Positions 41,271-50,336 of a DNA stretch of 64,000 bases are shown piece by piece. The notes under the pieces were generated by a model. That model was given only the letters and a program-made list of their open reading frames with translations. It was not told where the DNA came from and made no database searches. Origin of the DNA: Streptomyces seoulensis (GTDB taxonomy: Bacteria > Actinomycetota > Actinomycetes > Streptomycetales > Streptomycetaceae); NCBI GenBank assembly GCA_013364255.1, contig CP054936.1, positions 3,874,853-3,938,852 on the forward strand. The letters are read 5' to 3'. The position numbers were made by a program, and so were the translations under genes. Each line of letters begins with the position of its first letter. Positions within the stretch are counted from its first letter, which is position 1.

Positions 41271-43478
41271 TCACCCCGCCTCCCCCGCATCGCCCGTCCC
41301 GCCGGGCACTCCCGCGTCTTCCGCCGTCCCCGCGCGCAGTACGTCGGTGAGCGCGTGCAGCCGCGGGGAGGCGGCGAGGTCCTCCAGGGTGACCGGGCGG
41401 CCCTCGGCGTCGGCGATCGGCAGGCGCCAGTTCGGGTACTGGTCCCAGGTGCCGGGCAGGTTCTGCGGGCGGCGGTCGCCCACGGCGTCCGGCAGCCAGA
41501 GGCCGACCAGCCGGGCCGGGGTGCGCAGCAGGAACCGGTGGACGGCCTGGACCTCGTCCTCCTCACGGGTGACGCCGTCGCCCGGGCCGTCCTCGCGCAG
41601 CAGCCCCAGTTCGCCGAGCACCCGCAGCCAGGTGCGCACGTCCTCGGCGGCCTCGGCGCGTTCCTCCGCGAGCGGGCGGGTGAGCAGGCCGAGGCGGTCG
41701 CGCAGTGCGACGTGCTCGCCGGTCAGCCGGGCGGCGGTGGACGGCAGGTCGTGGGTGGTGGCGGTGGCCAGGCAGTCGGGGCGCCAGCGGTCGGGGGGCA
41801 GCGGGAGGCCGTCGCCCGCCCAGTCGCGCTCGAACCACAGCACCGAGGTGCCGAACACCCCGCGCCGGTCCAGCGCCTCGCGCACCCCCGGCTCCACCGT
41901 GCCGAGGTCCTCGCCGATCACGGTCGCCCCGGCCCGCGCGGCCTCCAGCACCAGGGTGGCGAGCATGGCGTCGGCGTCGTAGCGGACGTAGGTGCCCTCG
42001 GTGGGCGGGTGGCCCTGGGGCACCCACCAGAGCCGGAACAGGCCCATGACGTGGTCGATGCGCAGGGCGCCCGCGTGGCGGAACAGGGCGCGCAGGAGGT
42101 GGCGGAAGGGGGCGTAGCCGGAGGCGGCGAGGCGGTCGGGGCGCCAGGGCGGCAGGCCCCAGTCCTGGCCGCGCGCGTTGAAGGCGTCCGGCGGCGCGCC
42201 GACCGACATGCCGGCGGCGAAGTGGTCCTGCTGGGCCCAGGCGTCGGCGCCGCCGGGGTGCACGCCGACGGCGAGGTCGTGCACCAGCCCGACCGGCATG
42301 CCCGCCTCGCGGGCGGTGCGCTGGGCGGCGGTGAGCTGTTCGTCGGTGAGCCAGGCCAGGCGGCGGTGGAAGGCGACGCGGTCGGCGAGTTCGGCGCGGG
42401 CGCGCTCGGTCTCCGCCGAGCGCGGGTCGCGCAGCGCCTCGGGCCAGCGGCTCCAGTCCGGGCCGTGCCGCTCGGCCAGGGCGTACCAGGTGGCGTGGTC
42501 GGTCAGCGCCTGTCCCTCGCGGGCGAGGAAGGCGGCGTGGGCGGCGCTCCGGCCGGGGCCGAGCGGGACCCGGCAGACCGCTTCCAGCGCCTCCCGCTTG
42601 AGGTCCCACACCGCGTCCCGGTCGATGAGGGCGCCCTCGTCGAGGACGGCGGCGCGCAGCCGCGCGGCCCGCTCCAGCAGCGCCGCCACCCGGGCGCGGT
42701 CCGCCGGGTCCTCGATGTAGGGGAACTCGGGGACGTCCTCGACGCGCAGGTGCACGGGGTCGGGGAAGCGGCGGGAGGAGGGCCGGTAGGGCGAGGGGTC
42801 GGTGGGCGCTCCGGGCACGGCCGCGTGCAACGGGTTGACCTGCACGAACCCGGCGCCCAGTGTCCGTCCGGCCCAGGCGCTCAGCTCGCCGAGGTCGCCG
42901 AGGTCGCCCATGCCCCAGGAGCGGTGGGTGAGCAGCGAGTAGAGCTGGACGAGGAGTCCGTAGGCGCGGTGCGGCGGGGTGGGCAGCCGGGGCGGGGCGA
43001 CGATCAGGTGCGCCTCGGCGGTGCGGCCGTCGGGGGCGCTCGCGGTGAGCCGGTGGACGCCCGGCGGCAGACCGTCCACGCCGGTACGGCGTTCGCCCTG
43101 CCCCACCTCGACCGTGCCGGCGCCCTGCTCGGTCTCGACGGTGCCGGTACGGCGTTCGCCCTGCTCGGTCTCGACGGTGAGGCGGGTGCCGGGCGGCAGC
43201 GCGGTGAGCGCCTCGGGGAGCGCGGCGTCGCTCCAGCGGACCAGGGTGGGCGGCAGCAGCCGCCGCGCCCGTTCCTCCTCGCGGGCGGTGCGGGCGGCGC
43301 GGACGGCGTCCGGGGTGCTCGCGTCGACGCCCAGGGCGGCCAGGGCCGCGACGACGGCGGTGGCGGAGGCGGCCACCGTCCGGCCCGGCGCGGGGCTGTA
43401 GGAGGTGGCGACGCCGTGCAGCGCGGCGAGCCGGGTCAGTTCGTCGCCGAGCGGCTCGGCCGGCCGGGGCGCGCTCAC
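41271..43478 (-). CDS. malQ: 4-alpha-glucanotransferase (GH77, amylomaltase)
   Basis: Encodes 735 residues. It transfers glucan segments between maltodextrins. The GH77 catalytic residues are D475 (RIDHVMG), E523 (IGEDLG) and D577 (TTHDLPS). A separate N-terminal domain of ~165 residues precedes the barrel, as in actinobacterial members. Within it DNA at 43075-43190 is partially duplicated, giving repeats of ETEQGERRTG. The GTG start directly follows the stop of the upstream small gene (TAG-GTG), so the two are coupled. Confidence 0.95.
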   Translation of the reverse strand: MSAPRPAEPLGDELTRLAALHGVATSYSPAPGRTVAASATAVVAALAALGVDASTPDAVRAARTAREEERARRLLPPTLVRWSDAALPEALTALPPGTRLTVETEQGERRTGTVETEQGAGTVEVGQGERRTGVDGLPPGVHRLTASAPDGRTAEAHLIVAPPRLPTPPHRAYGLLVQLYSLLTHRSWGMGDLGDLGELSAWAGRTLGAGFVQVNPLHAAVPGAPTDPSPYRPSSRRFPDPVHLRVEDVPEFPYIEDPADRARVAALLERAARLRAAVLDEGALIDRDAVWDLKREALEAVCRVPLGPGRSAAHAAFLAREGQALTDHATWYALAERHGPDWSRWPEALRDPRSAETERARAELADRVAFHRRLAWLTDEQLTAAQRTAREAGMPVGLVHDLAVGVHPGGADAWAQQDHFAAGMSVGAPPDAFNARGQDWGLPPWRPDRLAASGYAPFRHLLRALFRHAGALRIDHVMGLFRLWWVPQGHPPTEGTYVRYDADAMLATLVLEAARAGATVIGEDLGTVEPGVREALDRRGVFGTSVLWFERDWAGDGLPLPPDRWRPDCLATATTHDLPSTAARLTGEHVALRDRLGLLTRPLAEERAEAAEDVRTWLRVLGELGLLREDGPGDGVTREEDEVQAVHRFLLRTPARLVGLWLPDAVGDRRPQNLPGTWDQYPNWRLPIADAEGRPVTLEDLAASPRLHALTDVLRAGTAEDAGVPGGTGDAGEAG

Positions 43479-43775
43479 CTACCGCTCCGCGCCGGGGTCC
43501 GCGTCGGCGGTGGACTCGTCGGTCAGCGGAGCGGACTCGCTGGTCAGCGGGGCGGCCTCGGCGAGCGGCGGCTCGCTGGTGAGCGGTTCGGCGTCGGGCA
43601 GCGGCGGCTCGCTGGTCAGCGGGGCCTCGGCGCCCTGCTTGGCGTAGACGTCCAGGTGGGGGGTGGCGGGCGCGGCGAGGGGGTCCGGCTCCGCCGCGGG
43701 TTTGGGCAGGACCGCGGCGGCGGTGAGATCGGGATCGGTCAGGGCGGAGAGCAGAAGGTGTGCGGGGGCGGCCAC
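43479..43775 (-). CDS. 98-residue acidic repeat protein coupled to malQ
   Basis: Strong AAGGAG precedes the GTG. The first half (AAPAHLLLSALTDPDLTAAAVLPKPAAE) may be helical. The second half repeats APLTSEPPL-like units four times, ending in an acidic tail. There is no signal peptide or known domain. Its stop adjoins the malQ start. I do not recognise it; it may bind or modulate MalQ, or be a leader that sets malQ translation. Confidence 0.7.
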   Translation of the reverse strand: MAAPAHLLLSALTDPDLTAAAVLPKPAAEPDPLAAPATPHLDVYAKQGAEAPLTSEPPLPDAEPLTSEPPLAEAAPLTSESAPLTDESTADADPGAER

Positions 43776-43989
43776 GGGGGTCTCCTTGTCGGGTACGGCG
43801 TCGGGTACGGCGTCCAGGGATCACCGCAGCCCTACCCAGTGGGCGCGACGGCAGACGCACCAAGGCGAAGTACGTGTCGCTGGTCACACTCCCCGCCCCC
43901 AGTGCCGGGGCAAACCGGACAGCGGCCGACCTTTCCCCGACCGGAGTCCGACCCCGCCCGCATCGGCCGACGCCAGCTATTCACTCAGT

Positions 43990-44016
43990 ACATATACGCG
44001 GTACATACTGGACCGC
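43990..44016 (+). promoter_or_regulatory. padR promoter with overlapping GTACATA repeats
   Basis: CATACT (44004-44009) and seven bases to the ATG fit a leaderless start. GTACATA occurs twice (43988 and 44001), the type of AT-rich element PadR proteins bind, so autoregulation is likely. Confidence 0.55.
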
Positions 44017-44559
44017 ATGAGCACCCGTCACATCCTGCTGGGTCTGCTCGCCGGAGGGCCGAGTCACGGCTACGACCTCAAGCGACGCCACGACGACCAC
44101 TTCCCGCAGGCCCGCCCGCTGGCCTACGGGCAGGTCTACACGACCCTGCAACGCCTGGTCAGGGACGGGCTCGCGGAGGTCGCCGGCACCGACGCCGACG
44201 GCGGACCCGAACGCACCCTGTACCGGCTCACGGCGGCCGGCTCGCGCGAGGTGGGCGACTGGTCCGGGCAGGTCACCGCACCCGCGCCGTTCGTGACGAA
44301 CGAGATCTTCGCCAAGGTCGTCGTCGCGATCCTCACCGGTGGCGACCCGGCCGCCCACCTGCGCGCGCAGCGGGCCGCCCACCTGGCGCGGATGCGGGAG
44401 CTGACCGCACTCAAGACCGCCCCGGACGCCTCCTTGGCGACCGTGCTCGCGGCGGACTACGCGCTCCACCACCTCGACGCCGACCTGCGCTGGATGACCA
44501 CCACGCAGGACCGGCTCACCTCTCTGACCGCTCTGACCGCGGAGGTCGACCGAGCATGA
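44017..44559 (+). CDS. PadR-family transcriptional regulator
   Basis: Encodes 180 residues. The PadR winged helix begins HILLGLLAGGPSHGYDLKR and includes YGQVYTTLQRLVRDGLAE, followed by a helical C-terminal dimer domain. It starts the operon with an ABC ATPase and a permease (ATGA overlap), a common arrangement in which PadR represses a drug or peptide efflux pump. Confidence 0.93.
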   Translation: MSTRHILLGLLAGGPSHGYDLKRRHDDHFPQARPLAYGQVYTTLQRLVRDGLAEVAGTDADGGPERTLYRLTAAGSREVGDWSGQVTAPAPFVTNEIFAKVVVAILTGGDPAAHLRAQRAAHLARMRELTALKTAPDASLATVLAADYALHHLDADLRWMTTTQDRLTSLTALTAEVDRA

Positions 44560-45245
44560 CCAACCATCCGGCCCCCCTCGTGGCGGCACGGGACCTCGTC
44601 AAGGCGCACGGCAGGACGCCGGCGCTGCGCGGGGCGAGCCTGGAGCTGGGCGCGGGCGAGATCGTCGCCGTGACCGGCCCGAGCGGCAGCGGCAAGTCCA
44701 CGCTGCTGCACTGCCTGGCCGGCATCGTCCGGCCGGACGCGGGCTCGGTGACGTACGGCGGTGAACGCCTGGACCGGCTGCCGGAGCGCCGGCTGAGCGC
44801 GCTGCGGCGCACCGAGTTCGGCGTGGTGTTCCAGTTCGGCCAGTTGATCCCGGAGCTGACCGCCCTGGACAACGTGGCGCTGCCGCTGATGCTGGCCGGG
44901 ACCGCGCGGGGGGCGGCCCAGGAGTCGGCGGGCGAGTGGCTGGAGCGGTTCGGGGCGCGGGAGCACGCCGGGCTGCGGCCCGGGGAGCTGAGCGGCGGGC
45001 AGGCGCAGCGGGTGGCGCTGGCGCGGGCGCTGGTGACCGGGCCGCGGGTGGTGTTCGCGGACGAGCCGACCGGGGCGCTGGACTCGCTGGCGGGCGAGCA
45101 GGCGATGACCGCCCTGGTGCGCGCCGCCCGCGCGTCGGGCGCCGCGGTGCTGGTGGTCACGCACGACGCCCAGGTGGCGGCGTACGCCGACCGCGAGGTG
45201 CGGCTGCGCGACGGCGCTCCGGCCGGGCTGGAGGTGGGGGCGTGA
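44556..45245 (+). CDS. ABC transporter ATPase (MacB/LolD type)
   Basis: Encodes 229 residues. Walker A GPSGSGKST, signature LSGGQAQRVALARAL, Walker B VVFADEPTGALDS and the H-loop VTHDA are complete. The DEPTGALDS form is typical of ATPases that work with FtsX-like permeases. It overlaps both neighbours by four bases. Confidence 0.94.
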   Translation: MTNHPAPLVAARDLVKAHGRTPALRGASLELGAGEIVAVTGPSGSGKSTLLHCLAGIVRPDAGSVTYGGERLDRLPERRLSALRRTEFGVVFQFGQLIPELTALDNVALPLMLAGTARGAAQESAGEWLERFGAREHAGLRPGELSGGQAQRVALARALVTGPRVVFADEPTGALDSLAGEQAMTALVRAARASGAAVLVVTHDAQVAAYADREVRLRDGAPAGLEVGA

Positions 45246-46750
45246 GGACCGGCCCGCGGACGGGAGGCGGCGGCGTGGGGAACGGTCCGGCGGCTGGCGG
45301 CGGGGACGCGGGGAACGGTCCGGGGGCCGGAGACGGCGGCGTGGGGAACGGTCCGGCGGCTGACGGTGGCCCCGTACGGAACGCTCCGCGGGCCGGCGGC
45401 GGCGTGCGGACCGATCTGCGGCTGGCCTGGCTGCTGGTGCGGGGCTCCGACCGCCAGGAGTGGTGGCGCGTCGCGCTCACCGCGGCGGGCGCGATGTGCG
45501 CGACGGGCCTCGGCCTCGCGGCCGTCGTCCTGGCGGCGCTGGGCCGGGACCAGTACGCCGTCCCCCTCGCCCACGGGCTGCTCGACCAGCCCGGCGAACG
45601 GAACGGCGTGATCCTCACCCTGCTGCTCCTGCAGATCCCGGTGCTCGGCTTCCTCGGCCAGTGCGCCCGCATCGGCGCCGTCCACCGCGACCGGCGGCTC
45701 GCCTCGCTGCGGCTGGCCGGCGCGGAGGCGGGGCGGGTGCGGCGGATCGCCGCGCTGGAGAGCGGGCCGGCGTGTCTGCTGGGCTCGCTGCTCGCGGTGG
45801 CGGTCGCGGTGCCCGTGCTGCTGGCGCTCTGGTCCCGTCCGACGGCCCTCGCCTGGGCCGGGACGGCGCTGGTCGCGGCGGGAGTGCCGATACTGGGTTC
45901 GGCGGCGGGGATGCTGGCGCTGCGCCGGGTGGTGGCCTCGCCGCTCGGCCGGGTGCGGCGGGTGCGGCCGCCGCGGTCAGGGCGCGGGCCGGGGCTGTGG
46001 CTCCTGGGCGGGCTGGTCCTCGTGGCCGTGGCCGCGGTGGCCGCGCGCGCCGGGGGCTGGACGGCGCCGGCCGTGCTCGGCGCGGTGGTACTCGTGGGCG
46101 CGGGCGCGGTCTGGCTGGTGGGCGCGCTGTCCGGGCTGACCGGGCGGCTGCTGGCGCGCCGTACCGGCTCGCCGGCCGTGCTCGTGGCGGCCGAGCGGCT
46201 GCGCGAGGACCCGTGGGCGGCGGCCCGCACCCACGCGGCGGTGACGCTGGTGACGGTCGTGGGGACGGGCTACCTGGGCGTACGCCACGTGCTGCTGGCC
46301 GACCTGTACGCGATGCGCCGCCGCGGCGAACTCGGCGCCGACCTGTCCTTCTACACGACCGGCCTGGACCTGACGGCCGCCGCGATCGTGCTCGCCCTGC
46401 TGATCGCCGTCGCCGCGCTGGCCACCGGCACGGCCGAGTCCCTGGCCACCCGCCGCCGTGGCCTGGCCGCGCAGGTCGCCGCCGGGGTGCCGCGCGCGGT
46501 CCTGGCCCGGGCCGTGCTCCTGGAGACCGCGCTCCCGCTCGCCCTGCCCCTGCTGCTGGCGGGCGCGGGCGGCACGGCGATCGGCGTCGGCTACGGCCGG
46601 CTCGCCGTCCACGGCACGCGAGGCTGGCCGGTGCCGTACGCCGCGCCGCTGGTGCCGGTGGGGGTGTACGCCGCCTGCCTGCTGGCGGCGGCCGCGTCAC
46701 TGCCGTTCCTGCGGCGCTCGGTACGGCCGGGAGAGCTGCGGTACGCGTGA
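45242..46750 (+). CDS. FtsX-like ABC permease
   Basis: Encodes 502 residues with about ten helices. A Gly/Asn/Pro-rich N-terminus of ~60 residues is made of three DNA repeats (GNGPAAGGG-type) and is probably disordered. FtsX-like blocks with a large loop follow. Start is GTG 45242, overlapping the ATPase stop as GTGA. It completes a PadR-controlled exporter, substrate unknown. Confidence 0.85.
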   Translation: MRTGPRTGGGGVGNGPAAGGGDAGNGPGAGDGGVGNGPAADGGPVRNAPRAGGGVRTDLRLAWLLVRGSDRQEWWRVALTAAGAMCATGLGLAAVVLAALGRDQYAVPLAHGLLDQPGERNGVILTLLLLQIPVLGFLGQCARIGAVHRDRRLASLRLAGAEAGRVRRIAALESGPACLLGSLLAVAVAVPVLLALWSRPTALAWAGTALVAAGVPILGSAAGMLALRRVVASPLGRVRRVRPPRSGRGPGLWLLGGLVLVAVAAVAARAGGWTAPAVLGAVVLVGAGAVWLVGALSGLTGRLLARRTGSPAVLVAAERLREDPWAAARTHAAVTLVTVVGTGYLGVRHVLLADLYAMRRRGELGADLSFYTTGLDLTAAAIVLALLIAVAALATGTAESLATRRRGLAAQVAAGVPRAVLARAVLLETALPLALPLLLAGAGGTAIGVGYGRLAVHGTRGWPVPYAAPLVPVGVYAACLLAAAASLPFLRRSVRPGELRYA

Positions 46751-46758
46751 GCGCGGAT

Positions 46759-46788
46759 CCGGCCGGGCGTCCCTGATCCCCCGGCCGG
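46759..46788. terminator. Terminator of the PadR-ABC operon
   Basis: 9-bp stem CCGGCCGGG / CCCGGCCGG between convergent genes. Confidence 0.6.
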
Positions 46789-46872
46789 GCGGCGGCTTCA
46801 CCGCACCGCGCTGGTGACCCGCCCGCGGCAGCCCGTCACGCACCGACACGCGGCCGCCGGGCCGGGAGGTCG

Positions 46873-47409
46873 TCAGGCCGATATGCCGTCGATGCGGGCC
46901 AGGGCGTCGTCCGCGCCGTACGGCTGGAGGTAGGGCAGCCAGCGCGGGTCGCGGTGGCCGGTGCCGATGATGCGCCAGGCCAGTCCGGTGGGCGGGGCCG
47001 GCTTGTGGCGCAGCCGCCAGCCCAGCTCGACCAGATGGCGGTCGGCCTTGACGTGGTTGCAGCGGCGGCAGGAGGCCACCACGTTGTCCCAGACGTGCTG
47101 GCCGCCGCGCGAGCGCGGGATGACGTGGTCGACGCTGGTGGCGATGGCGCCGCAGTAGGCGCAGCGGCCTCCGTCGCGCGCGAACAGCGCCCGCCGGGTG
47201 AGAGGAACGGGCCCCCGGTAGGGGACCCGCACGAAGCGCTTGAGCCGGACCACGCTGGGGGCGGGGACGGTGACGGTCGCGCTGTGCAGATGGGCGCCGG
47301 ACTCCTCGAGGCAGACTGCCTTGTTCTCCAGCACGAGGACGAGCGCGCGGCGGAGCGGTACGACGCCGAGGGGCTCGTACGACGCGTTGAGGACCAGGAC
47401 GTGCGGCAC
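46873..47409 (-). CDS. HNH endonuclease family protein
   Basis: Encodes 178 residues. The HNH region reads CAYCGAIATSVDHVIPRSRGG then NVVASCRRCNHVKADR, with paired zinc-binding CxxC motifs and the central histidine. The N-terminus (VLVLNASYEPLGVV) is a conserved start in this group. GTG 47409 has AAGGAGG five bases upstream. Streptomycetes have one such chromosomal copy whose role is unclear; it is not obviously phage-derived. Confidence 0.9.
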   Translation of the reverse strand: MPHVLVLNASYEPLGVVPLRRALVLVLENKAVCLEESGAHLHSATVTVPAPSVVRLKRFVRVPYRGPVPLTRRALFARDGGRCAYCGAIATSVDHVIPRSRGGQHVWDNVVASCRRCNHVKADRHLVELGWRLRHKPAPPTGLAWRIIGTGHRDPRWLPYLQPYGADDALARIDGISA

Positions 47410-47780
47410 GGGGGCCTCCTTGTACGCCGGCGGCGCGTGGCTCGCGCCGGGACGACCTGCGGTCAGTCTCCCCTCCGGCCTGGTGAACGCGCCACCATGT
47501 CCCGGTAACGGGCTCGGAGTGTTTTCGACCACACCTCATTCATCCCCCGGAACACGATCGGTTCACACCGCCAGTTCAGAGGCGGTGCGCGCCCCCCGTG
47601 CACCCGGCCCCCCGGCGATCGCGCGGACTCCTCGCGGCGTGCCCCGTTAGTGTGGTGGTTCTGTCCGTCCGGTGACCCTTTCGTGATCCCGCCGACACCG
47701 ACCCCGCGCGCCGAGCGCCGCGCCGACCACCGCGTACCGACCGCCGCACCGGACGACGGACGCACCTGGAGGTACCTGCC
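47410..47780. other. Divergent spacer between HNH and mscS genes
   Basis: 370 bases without a supported gene. Contains the likely promoters of both genes; nothing distinctive apart from a T/A-richer stretch near 47520-47570. Confidence 0.5.
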
Positions 47781-48881
47781 GTGTCCCTGCCCGCCGTCCT
47801 GCTGGCCGCCGGACCCTCGCCGTCGCCGTCCCCGTCGGGGTCACCGGCCGTGACGGTGCCCACCCTCCAGGACGCGCAGGAGAGCGCGAACCAGGCGGCG
47901 AGCTGGGTCGAGCAGAACTGGTCCACCTGGCTGGCGATCGGCCTGCGGGTGGTGCTGATCCTGCTGATCGCGGCCGTGCTGCGGGTGGTGGTCCGGCGGG
48001 CGATCACCCAGCTCATCGACCGGATGAACCGCACCGCGCAGGCCGGCGGCGGCGGCACCTCGCTCGGCGGGCTGCTGGTCAACGCCGAGCGGCGCCGGCA
48101 GCGCTCCTCCGCGATCGGCTCGGTGCTGCGCTCGGTGGCGAGCTTCCTGATCATGGGCACCGCCGCGCTGATGGTGCTCTCCACCTTCCAGATCAACCTG
48201 GCCCCGCTGCTGGCGTCGGCCGGTGTGGCGGGCGTGGCGGTCGGTTTCGGCGCGCGCAACCTGGTGACGGACTTCCTCTCCGGCGTCTTCATGATCCTGG
48301 AGGACCAGTACGGCGTCGGCGACACGATCGACGCGGGCGTGGCCTCCGGCGAGGTGGTCGAGGTCGGGCTGCGGGTGACCAAGCTGCGCGGCGACAACGG
48401 CGAGATCTGGTACGTGCGCAACGGCGAGGTCAAGCGGATCGGCAACCTCTCCCAGGGCTGGGCGACGGCCGGCGTGGACGTGACCGTGCGGGCCGGCGAG
48501 GACCTGGACAAGCTGCGGGGGACGCTGACCGAGGTCGCCGAGAAGATGAGCAAGGAAGAGCCCTGGAACGAGTTCCTGTGGAGCCCGATCGAGGTGCTGG
48601 GCCTGGACAGCGTGCTGATCGACTCCATGGTGGTCCGGGTGTCGGCCAGGACCATGCCGGGCAAGTCGACGGCGGTCGAGCGCGAGCTGCGCTGGCGGAT
48701 CAAGCGCGCCTTCGACGCGGCCGACATCCGTATCGTGGGCGGGGCGACGGCTCCGGTGACGGAGGAGGAGGCGCCCGACCCGATGGCGGCGGTCGCGGCC
48801 CCGTCCGTCTTCTCCAACGCCGCCTCCCCGCAGGCGGAGGCGGCCACCCCGATAATCCCCCAGCGCCCCGCCCCCAAGTAG
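47781..48881 (+). CDS. MscS-family mechanosensitive channel
   Basis: Encodes 366 residues. Helices near residues 45-70 and 110-160, then the pore helix block APLLASAGVAGVAVGFGARNLVTDFLSG and the MscS beta domain (EDQYGVGDTIDAG). It releases solutes on osmotic downshift. A Ser/Pro repeat at the N-terminus and an Ala/Pro-rich tail are extra. GGAGG lies about ten bases before the GTG. Confidence 0.92.
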   Translation: MSLPAVLLAAGPSPSPSPSGSPAVTVPTLQDAQESANQAASWVEQNWSTWLAIGLRVVLILLIAAVLRVVVRRAITQLIDRMNRTAQAGGGGTSLGGLLVNAERRRQRSSAIGSVLRSVASFLIMGTAALMVLSTFQINLAPLLASAGVAGVAVGFGARNLVTDFLSGVFMILEDQYGVGDTIDAGVASGEVVEVGLRVTKLRGDNGEIWYVRNGEVKRIGNLSQGWATAGVDVTVRAGEDLDKLRGTLTEVAEKMSKEEPWNEFLWSPIEVLGLDSVLIDSMVVRVSARTMPGKSTAVERELRWRIKRAFDAADIRIVGGATAPVTEEEAPDPMAAVAAPSVFSNAASPQAEAATPIIPQRPAPK

Positions 48882-48905
48882 CCCCGACCGCTCACCCTCC
48901 CCCTG

Positions 48906-48945
48906 ACGCCCCTGCGCGGCGACGACTCCGTCGCCCGTGGGGGCG
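48906..48945 (+). terminator. Terminator of the mscS gene
   Basis: Two-part stem: ACGCCCC/GGGGCGT outside GGCGACG-ACTC-CGTCGCC. Confidence 0.8.
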
Positions 48946-48951
48946 TTCGTC

Positions 48952-49008
48952 TTGACGCCCCCTCCGCGCCGGGATTAGGTTCCTGCCACTCGAACAGGAA
49001 ACTTTCCT
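48952..49008 (+). promoter_or_regulatory. csn promoter and CsnR operator
   Basis: -35 TTGACG (48952-48957), 18-bp spacer, -10 TAGGTT (48976-48981). Just after the predicted start lies AGGAAACTTTCCT (48996-49008), a perfect palindrome around one base. It matches the CsnR operator AGGAAANTTTCCT that I remember from chitosanase and csn genes. Confidence 0.85.
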
Positions 49009-49044
49009 AACAGTGGCCGTCAGCGGCCGGGGAACAGGTGCGCG

Positions 49045-50256
49045 ATGGCAGGAACCGCCGGTACGCCGGGCACCCCGAGGGTCCTGCGCGCCATGAACGA
49101 CCGGGCCGCCCTGGACCTGCTGCTGGAGCACGGCCCCCTGTCGCGGACCCGGATCGGCAAGCTCACCGGGCTGTCCAAGCCGACCGCCTCCCAGCTGCTG
49201 GCCCGCCTTGAGGCCGCCGGTCTCGTCCTGGCCACCGGCACCAGCGAGGGCCGGCCGGGCCCGAACGCGCAGCTGTACGCCGTCAACCCGGCCGCCGCCC
49301 ACGCCGCCGGCGTCGACGTCACCCCGCGCCGCATCCGCGCCGCCGTCGCCGACGTCACCGGCCGCACGGTCGGCGCGTACGAGCTGCCCACCCCCGGCCG
49401 CCGCCCCGCGCCGCCCGTCGTGGGCCAGGTCACCGACGCGCTGGACGGCGCGGTCAAGGCCGCCGGGCTGGCCCGCGCCGACGTGCACCGCCTGGTCGTC
49501 GGCACCCCCGGCGCCTTCGACCCCACCACCGGCCGGCTGCGCTACGCCTCCCACCTGCCCGGCTGGCACTCCCCCGCGCTCCTGGACGAGCTGGCCGCCG
49601 CGCTGCCGATGCCGGTGGAGTACGAGAACGACGTCAACCTCGCCGCCGTCGCCGAGCAGCGCCTCGGCGCGGCCCGCGGCCACCAGGACTTCGTGCTGCT
49701 GTGGAACCAGGAGGGCCTGGGCGCCGCCCTGGTCCTCGGCGGCCGGCTGCACCGCGGCTGGACCGGCGGCGCCGGCGAGGTCGGCTTCCTGCCGGTGCCC
49801 GGCGCGCCGCTGGTGCGCCAGGTGACCCGCGCCAACAGCGGCGGCTACCAGGAGCTGGCCGGCTCCCAGGCGATCCCGGAGCTGGCCCGCGAGCTGGGCG
49901 TCCCGGACGTGCCGACGGGGCCGTACCCGCAGGCCGTGGCCGCGCTCGTCGCGCGCGCCGCCGACCGTCCGAGCGGCCCGCACCGCGCCCTGCTGACCGC
50001 GTACGCCACCCGGCTCGCCACCGGTCTGGCCTCCCTGGTCTCCGTCCTCGACCCCGAGCTGGTCGTCCTCGGCGGCGCCTCGCTCACCGCGGGCGGCGAG
50101 GTGCTGCGCGCCCTCGTCCAGGCCGAGCTGGAGGAGCTGGCCGCCGCCCGGCCCCGCCTGGTGGTCGGCGGCGTCCGCGACCATCCCGTGCTGCGCGGCG
50201 CGCTGGAGAGCGCGCTGGCCGCCACCCGCGACGAGGTCTTCGACACCTCCCGCTGA
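49045..50256 (+). CDS. csnR: CsnR, ROK-family repressor of chitosan-oligosaccharide genes
   Basis: Encodes 403 residues. The helix-turn-helix reads LSRTRIGKLTGLSKPTASQLLARL at about residue 30, then a ROK kinase-like domain. The usual ROK zinc motif CxCGxxGC is missing (region QEGLGAALVLGG to VGFLPVPG), which separates it from the ROK at 11719. CsnR represses the operon it heads and chitosanase genes elsewhere until glucosamine oligosaccharides appear. The gene order downstream matches csnR-csnK exactly. Confidence 0.9.
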   Translation: MAGTAGTPGTPRVLRAMNDRAALDLLLEHGPLSRTRIGKLTGLSKPTASQLLARLEAAGLVLATGTSEGRPGPNAQLYAVNPAAAHAAGVDVTPRRIRAAVADVTGRTVGAYELPTPGRRPAPPVVGQVTDALDGAVKAAGLARADVHRLVVGTPGAFDPTTGRLRYASHLPGWHSPALLDELAAALPMPVEYENDVNLAAVAEQRLGAARGHQDFVLLWNQEGLGAALVLGGRLHRGWTGGAGEVGFLPVPGAPLVRQVTRANSGGYQELAGSQAIPELARELGVPDVPTGPYPQAVAALVARAADRPSGPHRALLTAYATRLATGLASLVSVLDPELVVLGGASLTAGGEVLRALVQAELEELAAARPRLVVGGVRDHPVLRGALESALAATRDEVFDTSR

Positions 50257-50336
50257 CCCCGCCCCGGCCCCGCACGCCCAGCCCGCCCGAGCCCCCGCCC
50301 GTCCAGCCAGCCCGCCCGCCCCAGGGAGACCCAGCC

